Counted from the stretch's first letter, positions 1 to 9,803 are shown. The stretch: 64,000 nucleotides of DNA from Microvirga sp. KLBC 81 (GCF_003075415.1 NZ_QDAH01000002.1:186001-250000); one strand, 5' to 3'. Program-made: numbers and translations. The notes: generated by a model from the letters alone, not told the origin.

Positions 1-114
1 GGCGAGGATCCGCGCGATCTCGACGGCGGCTCGACCTTCCAGGGCGACGTGGAGAACCAGACGAACCGTGAGGGCGGCGTCGATCCGAACCGCATGGGGC
101 GGACGAACAAGTAG
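1..114 (+). CDS. C-terminal end of an unidentified protein (partial)
   Basis: An open frame runs from the first base to a TAG stop at 112-114 and encodes 37 residues that are polar and rich in Gly, Asp and Asn, ending MGRTNK. The start lies outside the window. A strong stem-loop follows 25 bases later, which fits the 3' end of a real gene. The tail has no motif I recognise, so no function is proposed. Confidence 0.5.
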   Translation, partial: GEDPRDLDGGSTFQGDVENQTNREGGVDPNRMGRTNK

Positions 115-136
115 CCGGCAACGACAATCGCAAACG

Positions 137-164
137 AAAAGGGCGGCCCTGAAGGCCGCCCTTT
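137..164. terminator. Bidirectional rho-independent terminator
   Basis: An 11-bp GC-rich stem (AAAGGGCGGCC / GGCCGCCCTTT) with a short loop is flanked by A and T runs. It lies between the unknown gene on the left and the convergent peptidyl-prolyl isomerase gene and could end transcription from both sides. Confidence 0.8.
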
Positions 165-181
165 GAACATGCGAAACGCGC

Positions 182-1078
182 TTATTGCTGCTTCTGCTCG
201 ACGAGGTTGCCCTTGTCGTCCAGCTTCTCGATCTTGGCGTCCTTGCGCAGACTCATGATGAGATCCTGCTGCGCTTTGCGGCCGAGATAGGCTTCCACCT
301 GATCCTTGGTCTCCTCGAAGGACGGCGCGGGCTTCGTGCGCTTTTCCTCGACCTTGATCACGTGCCAGCCGAACTGGCTCTGCACCGGATCGGAGATCTG
401 GCCGGCCTCGAGCTTGAAGGCGGCTTCGGCGAAGGGCTCGACCATGCGGTCCTTGGTGAAGAAGCCGAGATCGCCGCCATCGGTCTTGGAGCCGGGGTCC
501 TTGGAAACCTCGCCCGCCACCTTCGCGAAGTCCTCGCCGCCCTTCACGCGGCCGGCGACCTTCTTGGCGTCGTCCTCGTTCTCCACGAGGATATGGCGGG
601 CGCGAACTTCCTGCTCGGCCGGGATGCTCTTGACGGTCTCGTCATAGAGCTTGCGGGCGGCTTCCGGCGTCACGGCCTTCTTGGCGGTCTGGTCGAGGTA
701 TTCGTCCAGCAGGGTCTTGTCCCGGTTGTAGGCGAGCTTGCGGGCGAAATCCGCACCGCTGCCGATCTTCGCGGCCTCGGCGGCCTTGGAGCCGAGCTTC
801 AGGTCGATCAGGTAGCCGGTCAGCATCTCGCGCTTCTGCTCGTCGGGCACGTTCGGCATCTGGAGAGCCGGGTCCTCGGCGGCGATGGCCAGATCCCCTT
901 CCGTAATCTCGAAGCCGTTCACCCGGGCGACCACCTTGGCGGGATCGACGGCGGGGACCGTGGCCGGCGAAGTGGCCGGGGCCGAGGCCGGAGGCGTCTG
1001 GGCGAGGGCGGCGCCGGCCATCAGGGGCAGGGCGGCTCCAAGGGCGAGAAGGCTTTTACGAACCGTAAGATAAGACAT
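182..1078 (-). CDS. Parvulin-type peptidyl-prolyl cis-trans isomerase, exported
   Basis: This 298-residue protein is predicted to isomerise Xaa-Pro bonds and act as a folding factor in the periplasm. The N-terminus (MSYLTVRKSLLALGAAL...) is a typical Sec signal peptide ending near ALAQT, followed by a Pro/Ala/Thr-rich linker. An N-terminal SurA-like helical segment precedes the parvulin domain at roughly residues 155-260, recognisable from RARHILVENEDDA, the GGDLGFF motif and FGWHVIKVE. I chose the ATG at 1078 because AGAGGAA lies just upstream; a longer frame to 1120 would put 14 residues before the signal peptide. The gene diverges from secA, so foldase and translocase share an upstream region. 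The family assignment is secure; whether it is PrsA-like or SurA-like in function is not. Confidence 0.9.
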   Translation of the reverse strand: MSYLTVRKSLLALGAALPLMAGAALAQTPPASAPATSPATVPAVDPAKVVARVNGFEITEGDLAIAAEDPALQMPNVPDEQKREMLTGYLIDLKLGSKAAEAAKIGSGADFARKLAYNRDKTLLDEYLDQTAKKAVTPEAARKLYDETVKSIPAEQEVRARHILVENEDDAKKVAGRVKGGEDFAKVAGEVSKDPGSKTDGGDLGFFTKDRMVEPFAEAAFKLEAGQISDPVQSQFGWHVIKVEEKRTKPAPSFEETKDQVEAYLGRKAQQDLIMSLRKDAKIEKLDDKGNLVEQKQQ

Positions 1079-1333
1079 GGACGTTCCTCTGGTGGGCACT
1101 GATGGGCCCACGGACAGCAACGATGAGATGGCCCAACCGGTTTACGTTTGCAAGCGACGGCATATTTATGCCACAGCATCCCCCACAGCGTGGCCTTTAT
1201 GAGGCCCTGCCTGTGGAAGCTAAGGCTGCGCCATTCAGGCACAGCCTTTAAGATGCGCTTCCGCATAATTAGGTCTATAAGGCGGCCCAAGCGCCCCTTA
1301 TCTCCTGAATTCTGGAATTTTCGAAGGCTCTCG

Positions 1334-4147
1334 ATGTTCGGTTCTCTCGCGAAGAAAATCTTTGGCTCGGTCAACGATCGCCGGCTGAAGTCCTATCGGC
1401 CCAAGGTTGCGGCCATCAACGCGTTGGAGGGCGAGCTGGAGGCCCTGTCCGACGGTGAGCTGCGGGCCCGTACGGAGGAGTTCAGGGCCCAGCTCGCCGC
1501 CGGCAAGACCCTGGACGACATCCTGGTCCCCGCCTTTGCCATGGTCCGCGAGGCCGCCAAGCGTACCCTCGGCCAGCGCCACTTCGACGTGCAGCTCATC
1601 GGCGGCATGGTGCTCCACGAGGGCTCGATCGCCGAGATGCGCACCGGTGAAGGCAAGACCCTGGTCGCGACCTTGCCTGTCTACCTGAATGCGCTTGCCG
1701 GCAAGGGTGTCCACGTGGTCACGGTGAACGACTACCTCGCCAAGCGCGACGCCGAGTGGATGGGTCAGATCTATCGCTTCCTCGGCCTCTCCGTCGGCGT
1801 GATCGTCCACGGCCTCGACGATGTGGAGCGTGCCCAGGCCTATGCGGCCGACATCACCTACGGCACCAACAACGAGTACGGCTTCGACTACTTACGCGAC
1901 AACATGAAGTACGAGATGGCGCAGATGGTCCAGCGCGGGCACAACTTCGCCATCGTCGACGAGGTGGACTCGATCCTCATCGACGAGGCCCGCACGCCGC
2001 TCATCATCTCCGGTCCGCTCGACGATCGCTCCGATCTCTACAACGCCATCGACAAGGTGATCCCGCGTCTCAACAAGAGCGATTACGAGCTCGACGAGAA
2101 GCAGCGCTCCGTGGCGCTCACGGAAGAGGGCACCGAGAAGATCGAGGAGCTGCTTCGCGCCGAGGGCCTCCTCACGGAAGGCGATCTCTACGACGCGCAG
2201 AACGCCACCCTCGTTCACCACATGAACCAGGCGCTTCGCGCCCACACCCTGTTCCAGCGCGACAAGGACTACATCGTCCGCAACGGCGAAGTGGTGATCA
2301 TCGACGAATTCACCGGCCGCATGATGCCGGGCCGCCGTTATTCGGAAGGCCTGCACCAGGCGCTCGAAGCGAAGGAGCGCGTGCAGGTTCAGCCCGAGAA
2401 CCAGACGCTCGCCTCCATCACATTCCAGAACTACTTCCGTCTTTACGACAAGCTCGGCGGCATGACCGGTACGGCGGCCACCGAAGCCGACGAGTTCCTC
2501 GAGATCTACAACCTCGAAGTGGTCGAGATCCCGACCAACCGTCCCGTTGCCCGTGTCGACGATGACGACGAGGTCTATCGCACGGCGGAAGAGCGCTACA
2601 GGGCGGTGATCCGCGATATCGAGGAGTCTTCGGCCAAGGGGCAGCCGATCCTGGTGGGCACCACCTCCATCGAGAAGTCGGAGTATCTGGCCGAGCTTCT
2701 GATCAAGGAAGGCTACAAGCTCATCGACTTCGAGAATCCGCAGGCGCTCGAACCCCTCTACAAGGATGCGCGCGCCGGTCGCGGCACGAAGCACTTCGCG
2801 GTGCTGAACGCCCGCTTCCACGAGCAGGAGGCCTTCATCGTGGCGCAGGCCGGTGTGCCGGGCGCGATCACGATTGCCACCAACATGGCAGGCCGCGGCA
2901 CCGACATTCAGCTCGGCGGTAACGCCAAGATGCGTTTCGAGCGCGAGCTCGCTGGCCTCGAGGGCGAGGAGCGTGCGCGTCGCGAGAAGGAAATTCTCGA
3001 CGAGGTCGCGGCCTTCAAGGAGCGTGCGCTCGCAGCCGGCGGTCTCTACGTGCTCGGCACCGAGCGTCACGAGTCCCGCCGCATCGACAACCAGCTGCGC
3101 GGCCGCTCGGGCCGTCAGGGCGATCCGGGCCGCTCCAAGTTCTACCTGTCGCTCCAGGACGATCTGATGCGCATCTTCGGCTCCGACCGCATGGACGGCA
3201 TGCTGCAGAAGCTCGGGTTGAAGGAAGGCGAGGCCATCATCCATCCGTGGATCAACAAGGCCATCGAGCGCGCGCAGGCGAAGGTCGAGGCGCGCAACTT
3301 CGATATCCGCAAGAACATCCTGAAGTACGACAACGTCATGAACGACCAGCGCAAGGTCGTCTTCGAACAGCGCAAGGAATTCATGGCGGAAGAGAGCGTG
3401 CGCGACACTATCGACGACATGCGTCACGGCGTGATCGAAGACATCGTCGCCCGCGCCATCCCCGAGAACGCCTATGCGGAACAGTGGGATATTCAGGGCC
3501 TCAAGCAGAATATCGCCAACTTCCTCAACCTCGATCTGCCGGTCGAGGAATGGGCGCAGGAGGAAGGCATTGCGGATGACGAGATCCGCGAGCGCATCAC
3601 CAAGGCCGCGGACGAAGCCTACGCGCAGCGCGTGGAGGCGAATTCCTCCGAGGTGATGAGCTACGTCGAGAAGCAGGTTCTGCTGCAGAGCCTCGACCAT
3701 CTCTGGCGCGAGCACCTCGTGACCCTCGACCACCTGCGTCAGGTCATCGGCTGGCGTGGTCTCGCTCAACGCGATCCGCTCAACGAGTACAAGTCGGAAG
3801 CCTTCGAGCTGTTCAACACGCTTGTGGGCCATCTGCGTGAGCAGGTGACGGGTCAGCTCATGCGGATTCAGGTCGTGTTCCAGCAGCCCGAGGCCCAGAC
3901 GCTGCCGCCCATGTTCCCGCAGCATCTCGATCCCGCCACCGGCGAGAACGAGTTCGACATGCCGCAGGGCGCGGCCTTCGGCGAGGGCGGACCTCAAGGC
4001 TTTGCCGCGACAGCCATCAACCCGTCCACGGGCGGTCAGCGCGATCCGAACAACCCCTCCACCTGGGGCCGGGTCAGCCGGAACGAGCCCTGCCCCTGCG
4101 GCTCCGGCAAGAAGTTCAAGCACTGCCACGGCCAGTTCGTGGCGTAA
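1334..4147 (+). CDS. secA: Preprotein translocase ATPase SecA
   Basis: SecA is the ATP-driven motor that pushes unfolded preproteins through SecYEG at the inner membrane. The 937-residue product has the usual length and order: Walker [15 protein letters not shown], the [15 protein letters not shown] motif of NBD1, the preprotein cross-linking domain, NBD2 with [14 protein letters not shown] and [10 protein letters not shown], the helical scaffold, and a C-terminal zinc-binding tail ([14 protein letters not shown]) that contacts SecB and ribosomes. The start at 1334 ([12 protein letters not shown]) is typical of alphaproteobacterial SecA. The frame stays open 186 bases further left, but that extension has no family resemblance. 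A terminator follows the stop. Confidence 0.98.
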   Translation: MFGSLAKKIFGSVNDRRLKSYRPKVAAINALEGELEALSDGELRARTEEFRAQLAAGKTLDDILVPAFAMVREAAKRTLGQRHFDVQLIGGMVLHEGSIAEMRTGEGKTLVATLPVYLNALAGKGVHVVTVNDYLAKRDAEWMGQIYRFLGLSVGVIVHGLDDVERAQAYAADITYGTNNEYGFDYLRDNMKYEMAQMVQRGHNFAIVDEVDSILIDEARTPLIISGPLDDRSDLYNAIDKVIPRLNKSDYELDEKQRSVALTEEGTEKIEELLRAEGLLTEGDLYDAQNATLVHHMNQALRAHTLFQRDKDYIVRNGEVVIIDEFTGRMMPGRRYSEGLHQALEAKERVQVQPENQTLASITFQNYFRLYDKLGGMTGTAATEADEFLEIYNLEVVEIPTNRPVARVDDDDEVYRTAEERYRAVIRDIEESSAKGQPILVGTTSIEKSEYLAELLIKEGYKLIDFENPQALEPLYKDARAGRGTKHFAVLNARFHEQEAFIVAQAGVPGAITIATNMAGRGTDIQLGGNAKMRFERELAGLEGEERARREKEILDEVAAFKERALAAGGLYVLGTERHESRRIDNQLRGRSGRQGDPGRSKFYLSLQDDLMRIFGSDRMDGMLQKLGLKEGEAIIHPWINKAIERAQAKVEARNFDIRKNILKYDNVMNDQRKVVFEQRKEFMAEESVRDTIDDMRHGVIEDIVARAIPENAYAEQWDIQGLKQNIANFLNLDLPVEEWAQEEGIADDEIRERITKAADEAYAQRVEANSSEVMSYVEKQVLLQSLDHLWREHLVTLDHLRQVIGWRGLAQRDPLNEYKSEAFELFNTLVGHLREQVTGQLMRIQVVFQQPEAQTLPPMFPQHLDPATGENEFDMPQGAAFGEGGPQGFAATAINPSTGGQRDPNNPSTWGRVSRNEPCPCGSGKKFKHCHGQFVA

Positions 4148-4169
4148 GCGAAAGCTGAGAGGAAACGAG

Positions 4170-4198
4170 AAAGCCCGGCCATCGTGCCGGGCTTTTGC
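4170..4198. terminator. Rho-independent terminator after secA
   Basis: The perfect 9-bp stem AAGCCCGGC / GCCGGGCTT around a 6-base loop, followed by TTTGCTTT, lies 24 bases after the secA stop. It may also serve the convergent gene at 4225. Confidence 0.85.
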
Positions 4199-4224
4199 TT
4201 TGGACGAATGACCGCTTCTCAGTC

Positions 4225-5136
4225 TTAATAGAGATAATCGTCGGGCAGGCCGAGACGGCGGCACGACTGGATGGCAGGCGATGACGGAAGAACGAGCCGC
4301 TCGCCTGCCTTGGCGATGCTGAGCACCAGAATCCGCTCGACGGAATTGAGGGACCATGCAGCCTTAAGCCCGAGCCGCTCGCGCATCCAGGGCGGCAGGA
4401 TCTCGACGGCTGCCTTGAGCAGGATCCGTTGCAAGGGACGCGCTGGACCCGGCAGGATCGGAGCCTGCGCCATGATGTCCAGAAACTCGAGCACGATGGG
4501 CGATGCGACAAGCCTCGGCTGCATGCTCTCAAACATGGTATCGCGTTCGCATTGCGATGCGGGGGCACCGACAGCCCCGTAAAGCCGCGCAATCGGTGAG
4601 GCCTCGGTGAACAACGAACTGCGCTCATCCGCGGTCAGCTCCCTCACATATGCGTGGTAGGCCTCCGTGAAGCCGAAGCCTGCGGTTGTGTGGACCCAAT
4701 TGAGGAGCATCGGATCGTTTGCATGATACGGTTCGCCCTCGCTGGTTTGCCCAACGACGCGCTCATGTCTCCTGACGACACCGGCAATCATGGCTTCCGC
4801 CTTGCTGCGCGGGCCGTAGATGGTGATCATCGCGGCGAGCCCGGTTCGCCGCAGCCGGTTCAGCGGATCCGACCGGAAGCTGCTGTGCTGCCAGACGCCG
4901 TCGCGGACGCGGGGTTCGGCGAATTCCAGCAGGACCGCCGTCACGCCGCCGATGAAGACGGCAACGGGATTCTTGAAGATGCGCCAGGACACCGATTCGG
5001 CCGGAATCAGCGCAGGCTCCAGAGGCGGAACGGAAAAGTCGATGGTCTGGACAGGCTGAAGGAGCGATTGAGCCAAACGATCGATTTGCGCGTGCAGCGG
5101 CCCAGGCAAGGTGATGACACTCGGATCGTAGAACAC
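4225..5136 (-). CDS. DUF2236 / MpaB-family oxygenase-like protein
   Basis: This 303-residue protein belongs to the DUF2236 family, which includes the fungal mycophenolate enzyme MpaB and the rubber-cleaving oxygenase Lcp, both haem-type oxygenases. The family pattern shows in the sections around WRIFKNPVAVFIGG (residues 51-64), RRTGLAAMITIYG and the conserved HANDPMLLNWVHTTAGFGF stretch near the middle, whose His and Asp are candidates for the haem site. There is no signal peptide. It is convergent with secA and probably monocistronic. The substrate cannot be inferred from sequence or context; oxygenase activity is a family-level inference. Confidence 0.8.
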   Translation of the reverse strand: MFYDPSVITLPGPLHAQIDRLAQSLLQPVQTIDFSVPPLEPALIPAESVSWRIFKNPVAVFIGGVTAVLLEFAEPRVRDGVWQHSSFRSDPLNRLRRTGLAAMITIYGPRSKAEAMIAGVVRRHERVVGQTSEGEPYHANDPMLLNWVHTTAGFGFTEAYHAYVRELTADERSSLFTEASPIARLYGAVGAPASQCERDTMFESMQPRLVASPIVLEFLDIMAQAPILPGPARPLQRILLKAAVEILPPWMRERLGLKAAWSLNSVERILVLSIAKAGERLVLPSSPAIQSCRRLGLPDDYLY

Positions 5137-5211
5137 GGCGAACCTCCGATCGACAATCCACTTGAAAGCCGGAAGGTTGCCGCGCTGTCCTCAGCCCGCC
5201 CGCAGCCCAAT

Positions 5212-5240
5212 AAAAAAGCCCGCCGTAAGGGCGGGCTTTG
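5212..5240 (-). terminator. Rho-independent terminator for the L,D-transpeptidase gene
   Basis: Read leftward, AAAGCCCGCC, a 5-base loop and GGCGGGCTTT are followed by an uninterrupted T run (TTTTTT). It lies 25 bases after the stop of the gene at 5265. Confidence 0.85.
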
Positions 5241-5264
5241 CGTCAGGATTTACCGTAATACCGC

Positions 5265-6557
5265 TCAGTTCCTGACCTGAGCCACCTTCACACCCGAGAT
5301 GGCCTCGGCACGCTTCTGCGGCTTCGCCGGAATCTTGGCGGCGGGAGCAGCAGTGGGAGCCGTTGTCGGCGCGGCCTGGGCCGTCTCGGCGGCAGGCTGT
5401 GACGACGAGGTGCTGAAGAGGTCGGCGACGCCGCCGAACATCTTCTTGTAGAAGGGGGTCTCCTGCGAGGCCGACGTCGTCGTGGCAGCGGCGGGAGCAG
5501 GAGCAGCAGCCGGCTGAGCCGAGGCGACAGCCTTCGGCTGAGGAGCCTCTGCCGGCACTTCCTTCATCGAGGCGAAGGCGAGAGCCGTCGTCGGCGTCTC
5601 GATCTTCTCGCGGCCGCTGTCGTCGAGCGCGACCTGCTGCGGGCCGGAGGAGATGCCTTCGATGCGGCTCACGTAACCGAGCTTGGGATCGCTCACGCCC
5701 GTGACATTGGCGAGAGCCGTGCGGAAGGATTCGTGCGTGTCGCCGTCGTTGTACACGAGCTTGATCGGCTTCGTGCCGCGGGCGACGAGATCGGCCACTT
5801 CCTTCTCGTCCTGGCTCTGCTTCTGCATCACGGCCTCAGCCACGGAAGCGTCCTTGCCGAACTGATAGCGCTTGTTGGTGACCGCCACCTGCACCTCTTC
5901 CTTCGTCACCTCGAAGGTATCGGAACCTTCCTTCAGGTTCTTCCAGAACGCGATGTTCGGATCGAGGCGGTGCTTGGCGAGGTTCTCGGCCGTCATCCGG
6001 AACGGATAGGACTGGAACTGGAAGGCGCGCTGTCCGCTGGCGAACGCCTCGCGGGCGATGGCGTAGATCTCCGCGACGTTCTGGTCAGTCATGGCAAAGC
6101 ACCCGCGCGAGGTGCACGAGCCGTGAACCATGATGTCGCCGCCGTTGCGGCCCAGCGAACGGTCATACACATTCGGGTAGCCGGTATCGAACGACAGGTA
6201 ATAGGCGGAATTCGGGTTCATCTGCGCCGGAGTGACCGTGTAGAAGCCTTCCGGCACCTGACGGTCGCCCTCGCGGGTCTTCGGGCCTAGCTGGCCGGAC
6301 CAGCGGCAGATGGGGTAAGTCTTGAGGAGAGCGTACTTGCCGTTGGAGCCGCGCTTCCAGACCTCCAGCTCCGATTCCTTCTTGTAGGCTCGGATCAGGA
6401 TCGGATCGTCCTTGGTCATGCCCTTGGCGGACATGAGGGCCATGGCAGCCGGCGGAATCGGCACAAGGTGGCGCGTGGAGCCTCGGGCGAGATTCTCGTC
6501 CTGGCAGGCCGCAAGCGCGAGCGCCAGGCTCGCAGCCAGTGCGATACGCTTCAACAT
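5265..6557 (-). CDS. L,D-transpeptidase (YkuD/YafK-type) lipoprotein
   Basis: Predicted murein L,D-transpeptidase or related peptidoglycan enzyme of 430 residues. From the ATG at 6557 the product starts with a lipoprotein signal (MLKRIALAASLALALAAC), so it is probably anchored by a lipid on Cys18 or so. The catalytic region spans roughly residues 55-200 and carries the YkuD-type signature VHGSCTSRGCFAMTD, with the second Cys as nucleophile and the upstream His conserved. The C-terminal third is an Ala/Pro/Thr-rich low-complexity tail that may span toward the peptidoglycan. A longer frame to 6590 would add 11 residues before the signal. The closest known group is YafK/DpaA, which cuts Braun-lipoprotein-type links, so hydrolysis rather than cross-linking is possible. 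Confidence 0.88.
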   Translation of the reverse strand: MLKRIALAASLALALAACQDENLARGSTRHLVPIPPAAMALMSAKGMTKDDPILIRAYKKESELEVWKRGSNGKYALLKTYPICRWSGQLGPKTREGDRQVPEGFYTVTPAQMNPNSAYYLSFDTGYPNVYDRSLGRNGGDIMVHGSCTSRGCFAMTDQNVAEIYAIAREAFASGQRAFQFQSYPFRMTAENLAKHRLDPNIAFWKNLKEGSDTFEVTKEEVQVAVTNKRYQFGKDASVAEAVMQKQSQDEKEVADLVARGTKPIKLVYNDGDTHESFRTALANVTGVSDPKLGYVSRIEGISSGPQQVALDDSGREKIETPTTALAFASMKEVPAEAPQPKAVASAQPAAAPAPAAATTTSASQETPFYKKMFGGVADLFSTSSSQPAAETAQAAPTTAPTAAPAAKIPAKPQKRAEAISGVKVAQVRN

Positions 6558-6980
6558 GGGGGACCCCGCAATCTTCTGATCTGCCGGCATTATGCCTGAC
6601 AGTTCCCCTTAACGCTTAAATCGTTAGCCTTAACTGCCCCTTACTGCAAGCGGGGTGGTGATGGAGTCATGGTTAATGGGAGGTAAATTCGCCTCTTTAG
6701 GGGAATGTATTACTGGGTTTCTCGTCCCGACGAGTCACCTCTCCGGAGGTATTCAGGTGCCTGTAAAGCGTCGGGGCCGTCCGGTTCCCCCTCGCGGGGA
6801 GGGGCAGGGGCGACTGAGTGAGACTTCAACCGAACCCCAAGCTCTCCACGTCATGGCCGGCCTTGTGCCGGCCATCCCGATCTTTGGAAACTCTGCTCCT
6901 CAGGATAAGGACAGAGACAAAGGCAAAGCGAGATCACCGGCACAAGGCCGGTGATGACGTGCGAAGCACATCTCGGCTGC
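6558..6980. other. Intergenic region with repeats
   Basis: These 423 bases separate the L,D-transpeptidase start from the accA stop. The part next to 6557 is AT-richer and presumably holds the promoter of the transpeptidase gene. A GGGGAGGGGCAGGGG-type repeat fragment lies near 6785-6830 and a palindromic GTCATGGCCGG repeat at 6849-6960. I see no convincing gene here; the short open frames contain repeat-derived peptides. Confidence 0.6.
6849..6960. repeat. Family B intergenic repeat, copy 1
   Basis: Paired inverted modules: GTCATGGCCGGCCTTGTGCC at the left end and TCACCGGCACAAGGCCGGTG at the right, with a short variable spacer. Four other copies occur near 11.7, 15.7, 46.8 and 49.6 kb. Confidence 0.85.
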
Positions 6981-7934
6981 TTAGAGCTTGCGGCCGATAT
7001 TGAGGAACTTCTCGGCCCGGTGATCCCGAATCTCCGCGGGGCCCATATTGCCGAGATCGTGCAGGGCTTCCTCGATGGCATTGCCGGCCGCCTTGATGGC
7101 GGCCTCCGGATCCCGGTGGGCGCCGCCCACGGGCTCGGTGACGATGCCGTCGATGATGCCGAGCCGCAGGAGGTCCTGGGCGGTGATCTTCATGTTGGTG
7201 GCGGCGTCCTGGGCGCGAGCCGCGTCGCGCCAGAGGATCGAGGCCGCGCCTTCCGGCGAGATCACGCTGTAGATGGCATGCTCCATCATCAGCACCTTGT
7301 TGGCGGTGGCGATCGCAATCGCGCCGCCCGAGCCGCCCTCTCCGATGATGATGGACACGTTCGGGACGCCAAGGCCTAACTGCATCTCTGTCGAGCGGGC
7401 GATGGCCTCGGCCTGGCCGCGCTCCTCCGCCTCGATGCCCGGATAGGCGCCGGCGGTGTCCACGAAGGAGATCACCGGCAGGCTGAACCGGTCCGCCATC
7501 TCCATCAGGCGCGCGGCCTTGCGATAGCCCTCGGGGCGGGCCATGCCGAAATTGTGCCGGATGCGGGTTTCCGTGTTATGGCCCTTCTCCTGGCCCAGCA
7601 CGCAGACGGGCTGGCCCCGGAAGCGGCCGAAGCCGGCGAGAATCGCCTCGTCATCGGCGAACTTGCGGTCGCCGGAGAGCGGCGTGAACTCGGTGATGAG
7701 GCCCGCGCAGTAATCGACGAAATGAGGCCGCTGCGGATGGCGCGCGACCAGGGTCTTCTGCCAGGGCGTGAGCCTGGAATAGAGATCCTTCAGGGCCTCG
7801 GCCGCCTTGGCCTCGAGGCGCAAGACGTCATCCGAAATGGAAACGGCATCCCGGTTCTCACCAAGGGCACGGAGCTCTTCGACCTTCGCCTCGAGCTCGG
7901 CGACGGGCTTTTCGAAATCGAGATAACTGCGCAT
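6981..7934 (-). CDS. accA: Acetyl-CoA carboxylase carboxyltransferase subunit alpha
   Basis: AccA forms, with AccD, the carboxyltransferase that moves CO2 from biotin-BCCP to acetyl-CoA, the first committed step of fatty-acid synthesis in the cytoplasm. The 317-residue product begins MRSYLDFEKPVAELEAKVEEL, as AccA proteins do, and carries the crotonase-fold oxyanion-hole region IIGEGGSGGAIAI and the AYPGIEAEERGQAEAIARS segment. Length and domain extent match the family. The gene stands alone, with a two-palindrome repeat directly upstream of its start. Confidence 0.97.
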   Translation of the reverse strand: MRSYLDFEKPVAELEAKVEELRALGENRDAVSISDDVLRLEAKAAEALKDLYSRLTPWQKTLVARHPQRPHFVDYCAGLITEFTPLSGDRKFADDEAILAGFGRFRGQPVCVLGQEKGHNTETRIRHNFGMARPEGYRKAARLMEMADRFSLPVISFVDTAGAYPGIEAEERGQAEAIARSTEMQLGLGVPNVSIIIGEGGSGGAIAIATANKVLMMEHAIYSVISPEGAASILWRDAARAQDAATNMKITAQDLLRLGIIDGIVTEPVGGAHRDPEAAIKAAGNAIEEALHDLGNMGPAEIRDHRAEKFLNIGRKL

Positions 7935-7945
7935 CAGACTCTACT

Positions 7946-8053
7946 GCATCGGGCCCAAAAGTGGATTTGCACTTTTGGGACCAACCCGATGCTTTCTCCT
8001 TAAACAAGAGCATCGTCCGGGCGGAAACCGGATCCACTTTTCCGCACGATGCT
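7946..8053. repeat. Family A two-palindrome (RIME-like) element, copy 1
   Basis: Two consecutive imperfect palindromes. The first (7946-7992) runs from GCATCGGGCCCAAAAGTG to CACTTTTGGG and CCGATGC. The second (8009-8053) runs from GCATCGTCC through CCGGATCCACTTTTCC to ACGATGC. It sits between the accA start and the downstream end of the methyltransferase gene. Confidence 0.85.
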
Positions 8054-8170
8054 CTATGGAAAATGAATGCCGGCGTGACTGAATAGCCTCGCCGGGACGG
8101 GCGGACACTGGCGATTTAGGCGGTCCAAGTCAAGTTGAGCCCTGTCTTACTCCCCTAAAACCGGGCGAAA

Positions 8171-8914
8171 TCAAGGGAGGCCGCCCATCCGGGTCGCCGG
8201 TGCCGGTACGAAAACCGGAGCCGCCCGGCGAGCGCGGCGCACCGCCATGGCGGTGCCGGGGCGATAGAGCTGCTTGGTGGCCTCCACGATGTGAAGGCCC
8301 GCGAAGGGCAGGGAGAAGCCCGAGCCGATCCGCTCCCAGGCCTGGGCGGTGCTGAGCACCAGGCGGTTGGTGAGGGGCGGCACGTAGAGGGTTTCGGCCC
8401 ATCCTTCCGGCGAGAACCAGGTCTGCCGCATCAGGCTTTTGAGCTGCGACCGGCTATAGGGCTGGCCATAGCCGAAGGGGGTGGTGTCCATCCGCGCCCA
8501 AAGGCCCCGCCGGTTGGGGGCGACCATGATGATGCGTCCGCCGGGGGTCAGGATGCGCCAGATCTCGTGCAAAAGCTCGCTCGGGCTCTCCACGGTCTCG
8601 AGAGCGTGGACCACGAGCACGCGGTCGATGGAGGCGTCCGGCAGGGGCATCATGAGCGGATCGACGAGCGCCGAGGCCGAGGCTCCGGTGCTCGGCCAGT
8701 TCACCACGCCCTGGCTTGCGGGCATGAAGGCGAGCGCGCGCTCGCAATCGCCCTTCACGCCCGAGAGGTACGGCGGCGCATAGCCGAGGCCGAGCACGCG
8801 CAGGCCCGTCAGCGGCCCCCAGAATTTATCGACCGCCCGGCCGACATAGCGGCGCGTCACGGCCCCGAGGGGGCTCGCATAGAAGCTGCGCAGGTCGGTG
8901 ATGTCGATGCTCAT
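8171..8914 (-). CDS. Class I SAM-dependent methyltransferase
   Basis: A 247-residue Methyltransf_11-type enzyme. The SAM-binding Rossmann core is visible as VLGLGYAPPYLSG (motif I), the acidic loop near PLPDASIDRVLVVHALE and a post-motif ILTPGGRIIMVAPNRRGLW. The substrate is unknown. The gene diverges from the adjacent glyoxalase II gene, an arrangement I know from other Rhizobiales, but this does not reveal the substrate. The ATG at 8914 was preferred because the family homology begins at SIDITDLRSFYASPLG; the frame extends 12 residues further. No signal peptide or membrane segment is present, so a cytosolic enzyme is expected. Confidence 0.85.
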   Translation of the reverse strand: MSIDITDLRSFYASPLGAVTRRYVGRAVDKFWGPLTGLRVLGLGYAPPYLSGVKGDCERALAFMPASQGVVNWPSTGASASALVDPLMMPLPDASIDRVLVVHALETVESPSELLHEIWRILTPGGRIIMVAPNRRGLWARMDTTPFGYGQPYSRSQLKSLMRQTWFSPEGWAETLYVPPLTNRLVLSTAQAWERIGSGFSLPFAGLHIVEATKQLYRPGTAMAVRRARRAAPVFVPAPATRMGGLP

Positions 8915-9031
8915 GGCCTCGTCACGGTGCCTTTCGATCCGGCCCGACAACCTTTCATGTCGGAGCGGGATCTGGTTTCAAGGTTCGAGTGTTCCATGAT
9001 AGCTCAGAGCGCATCAAGACAAGGTTCCTCG

Positions 9032-9799
9032 ATGTCAGCCCAGATCCACGCCTTTCTCTGCCTGCAGGACAATATCGGTGTTCTGATCCACGATCCCAAG
9101 ACGGGCGCCTGCGCCGCGATCGACGCGCCCGAGGAGGGGCCGATCCTCGCGGCTCTCGCCGAGACAGGATGGAGCCTCACCGACATTCTCGTCACCCATC
9201 GTCACAGCGATCACGTGCAGGCCATCGATGCCTTGAAGGGCCGCACCGGCTGCCGGGTTGTGGCGCCCGCCAAGGCCCGCGAGGCGGTGCCGAGCGCTGA
9301 TCTGTGGGTTCGCGAAGGCGATGGGGTCCTGGTGGGCACCCTCCAAGCCAGGGTTCTCGAAACGCCAGGCCATTGCGCCGATCACGTATCCTATTGGTTC
9401 GATGAGGATAGCGCATTGTTCGCAGGCGATACCCTCTTCACCCTCGGCTGCGGACGCATGTTCGAGGGCACCTATGCCGATTTCTGGCGCACGCTGCAGC
9501 GGCTTGCCGCTTTGCCCGATGACACGCGCGTTTATTGCGGCCACGACTACACGCTCTCGAACGCGCGCTTCGCGCTGGCGGCCGATCCTGACAATGCCGC
9601 GCTGAAGGCACGTGCTCGGGAGGCCGAGCAGGCGAAGGCGGAAGGGCGCTTCCTCGTGCCGACGACCGTCGGACAGGAAAAGGCCACCAATCCCTTCTTG
9701 CGAGCAGGGGAGCCTGCGCTCGCGAAAACCGTTCATAAGGAAGGGGCTGCGCCCGTGGAGGTCTTCCAATCCCTGCGGGAATGGAAGAACAGGTTCTGA
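9032..9799 (+). CDS. gloB: Hydroxyacylglutathione hydrolase (glyoxalase II)
   Basis: Hydrolyses S-D-lactoylglutathione to D-lactate and glutathione, the second step of methylglyoxal detoxification in the cytoplasm. The 255-residue metallo-beta-lactamase fold has the metal motif THRHSDH near residue 54, the second His in TPGHCADHV, GDTLFTLGCGRMFEGT with the bridging Asp, and YCGHDYTLSNARFAL, which marks the GloB C-terminal substrate-binding domain. The usual THHHxDH has Arg at its second His, a position that does not bind metal. The frame is open far upstream, opposite the methyltransferase gene; the ATG at 9032 gives the normal family N-terminus (QIHAFLCLQDNIGVLIHD). Confidence 0.95.
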   Translation: MSAQIHAFLCLQDNIGVLIHDPKTGACAAIDAPEEGPILAALAETGWSLTDILVTHRHSDHVQAIDALKGRTGCRVVAPAKAREAVPSADLWVREGDGVLVGTLQARVLETPGHCADHVSYWFDEDSALFAGDTLFTLGCGRMFEGTYADFWRTLQRLAALPDDTRVYCGHDYTLSNARFALAADPDNAALKARAREAEQAKAEGRFLVPTTVGQEKATNPFLRAGEPALAKTVHKEGAAPVEVFQSLREWKNRF

Positions 9800-9803
9800 C
9801 GGA

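Noticed and set aside
1892-4357. An 821-codon open frame on the minus strand opposite secA
   Set aside because: It lies wholly antisense to a certain gene, has low-complexity Leu/Arg/Asp/His composition typical of the reverse complement of GC3-rich coding DNA, and shows no motif.
6655-6954. Small open frames ending in MAGLVPAIPI-like peptides (also near 11.7 and 46.8 kb)
   Set aside because: The peptides are translations of family B repeats and recur with each copy, so they are not genes.
8291-9031. A 247-residue N-terminal extension of glyoxalase II
   Set aside because: It is antisense to the methyltransferase gene and has no homology; the ATG at 9032 gives the normal enzyme.
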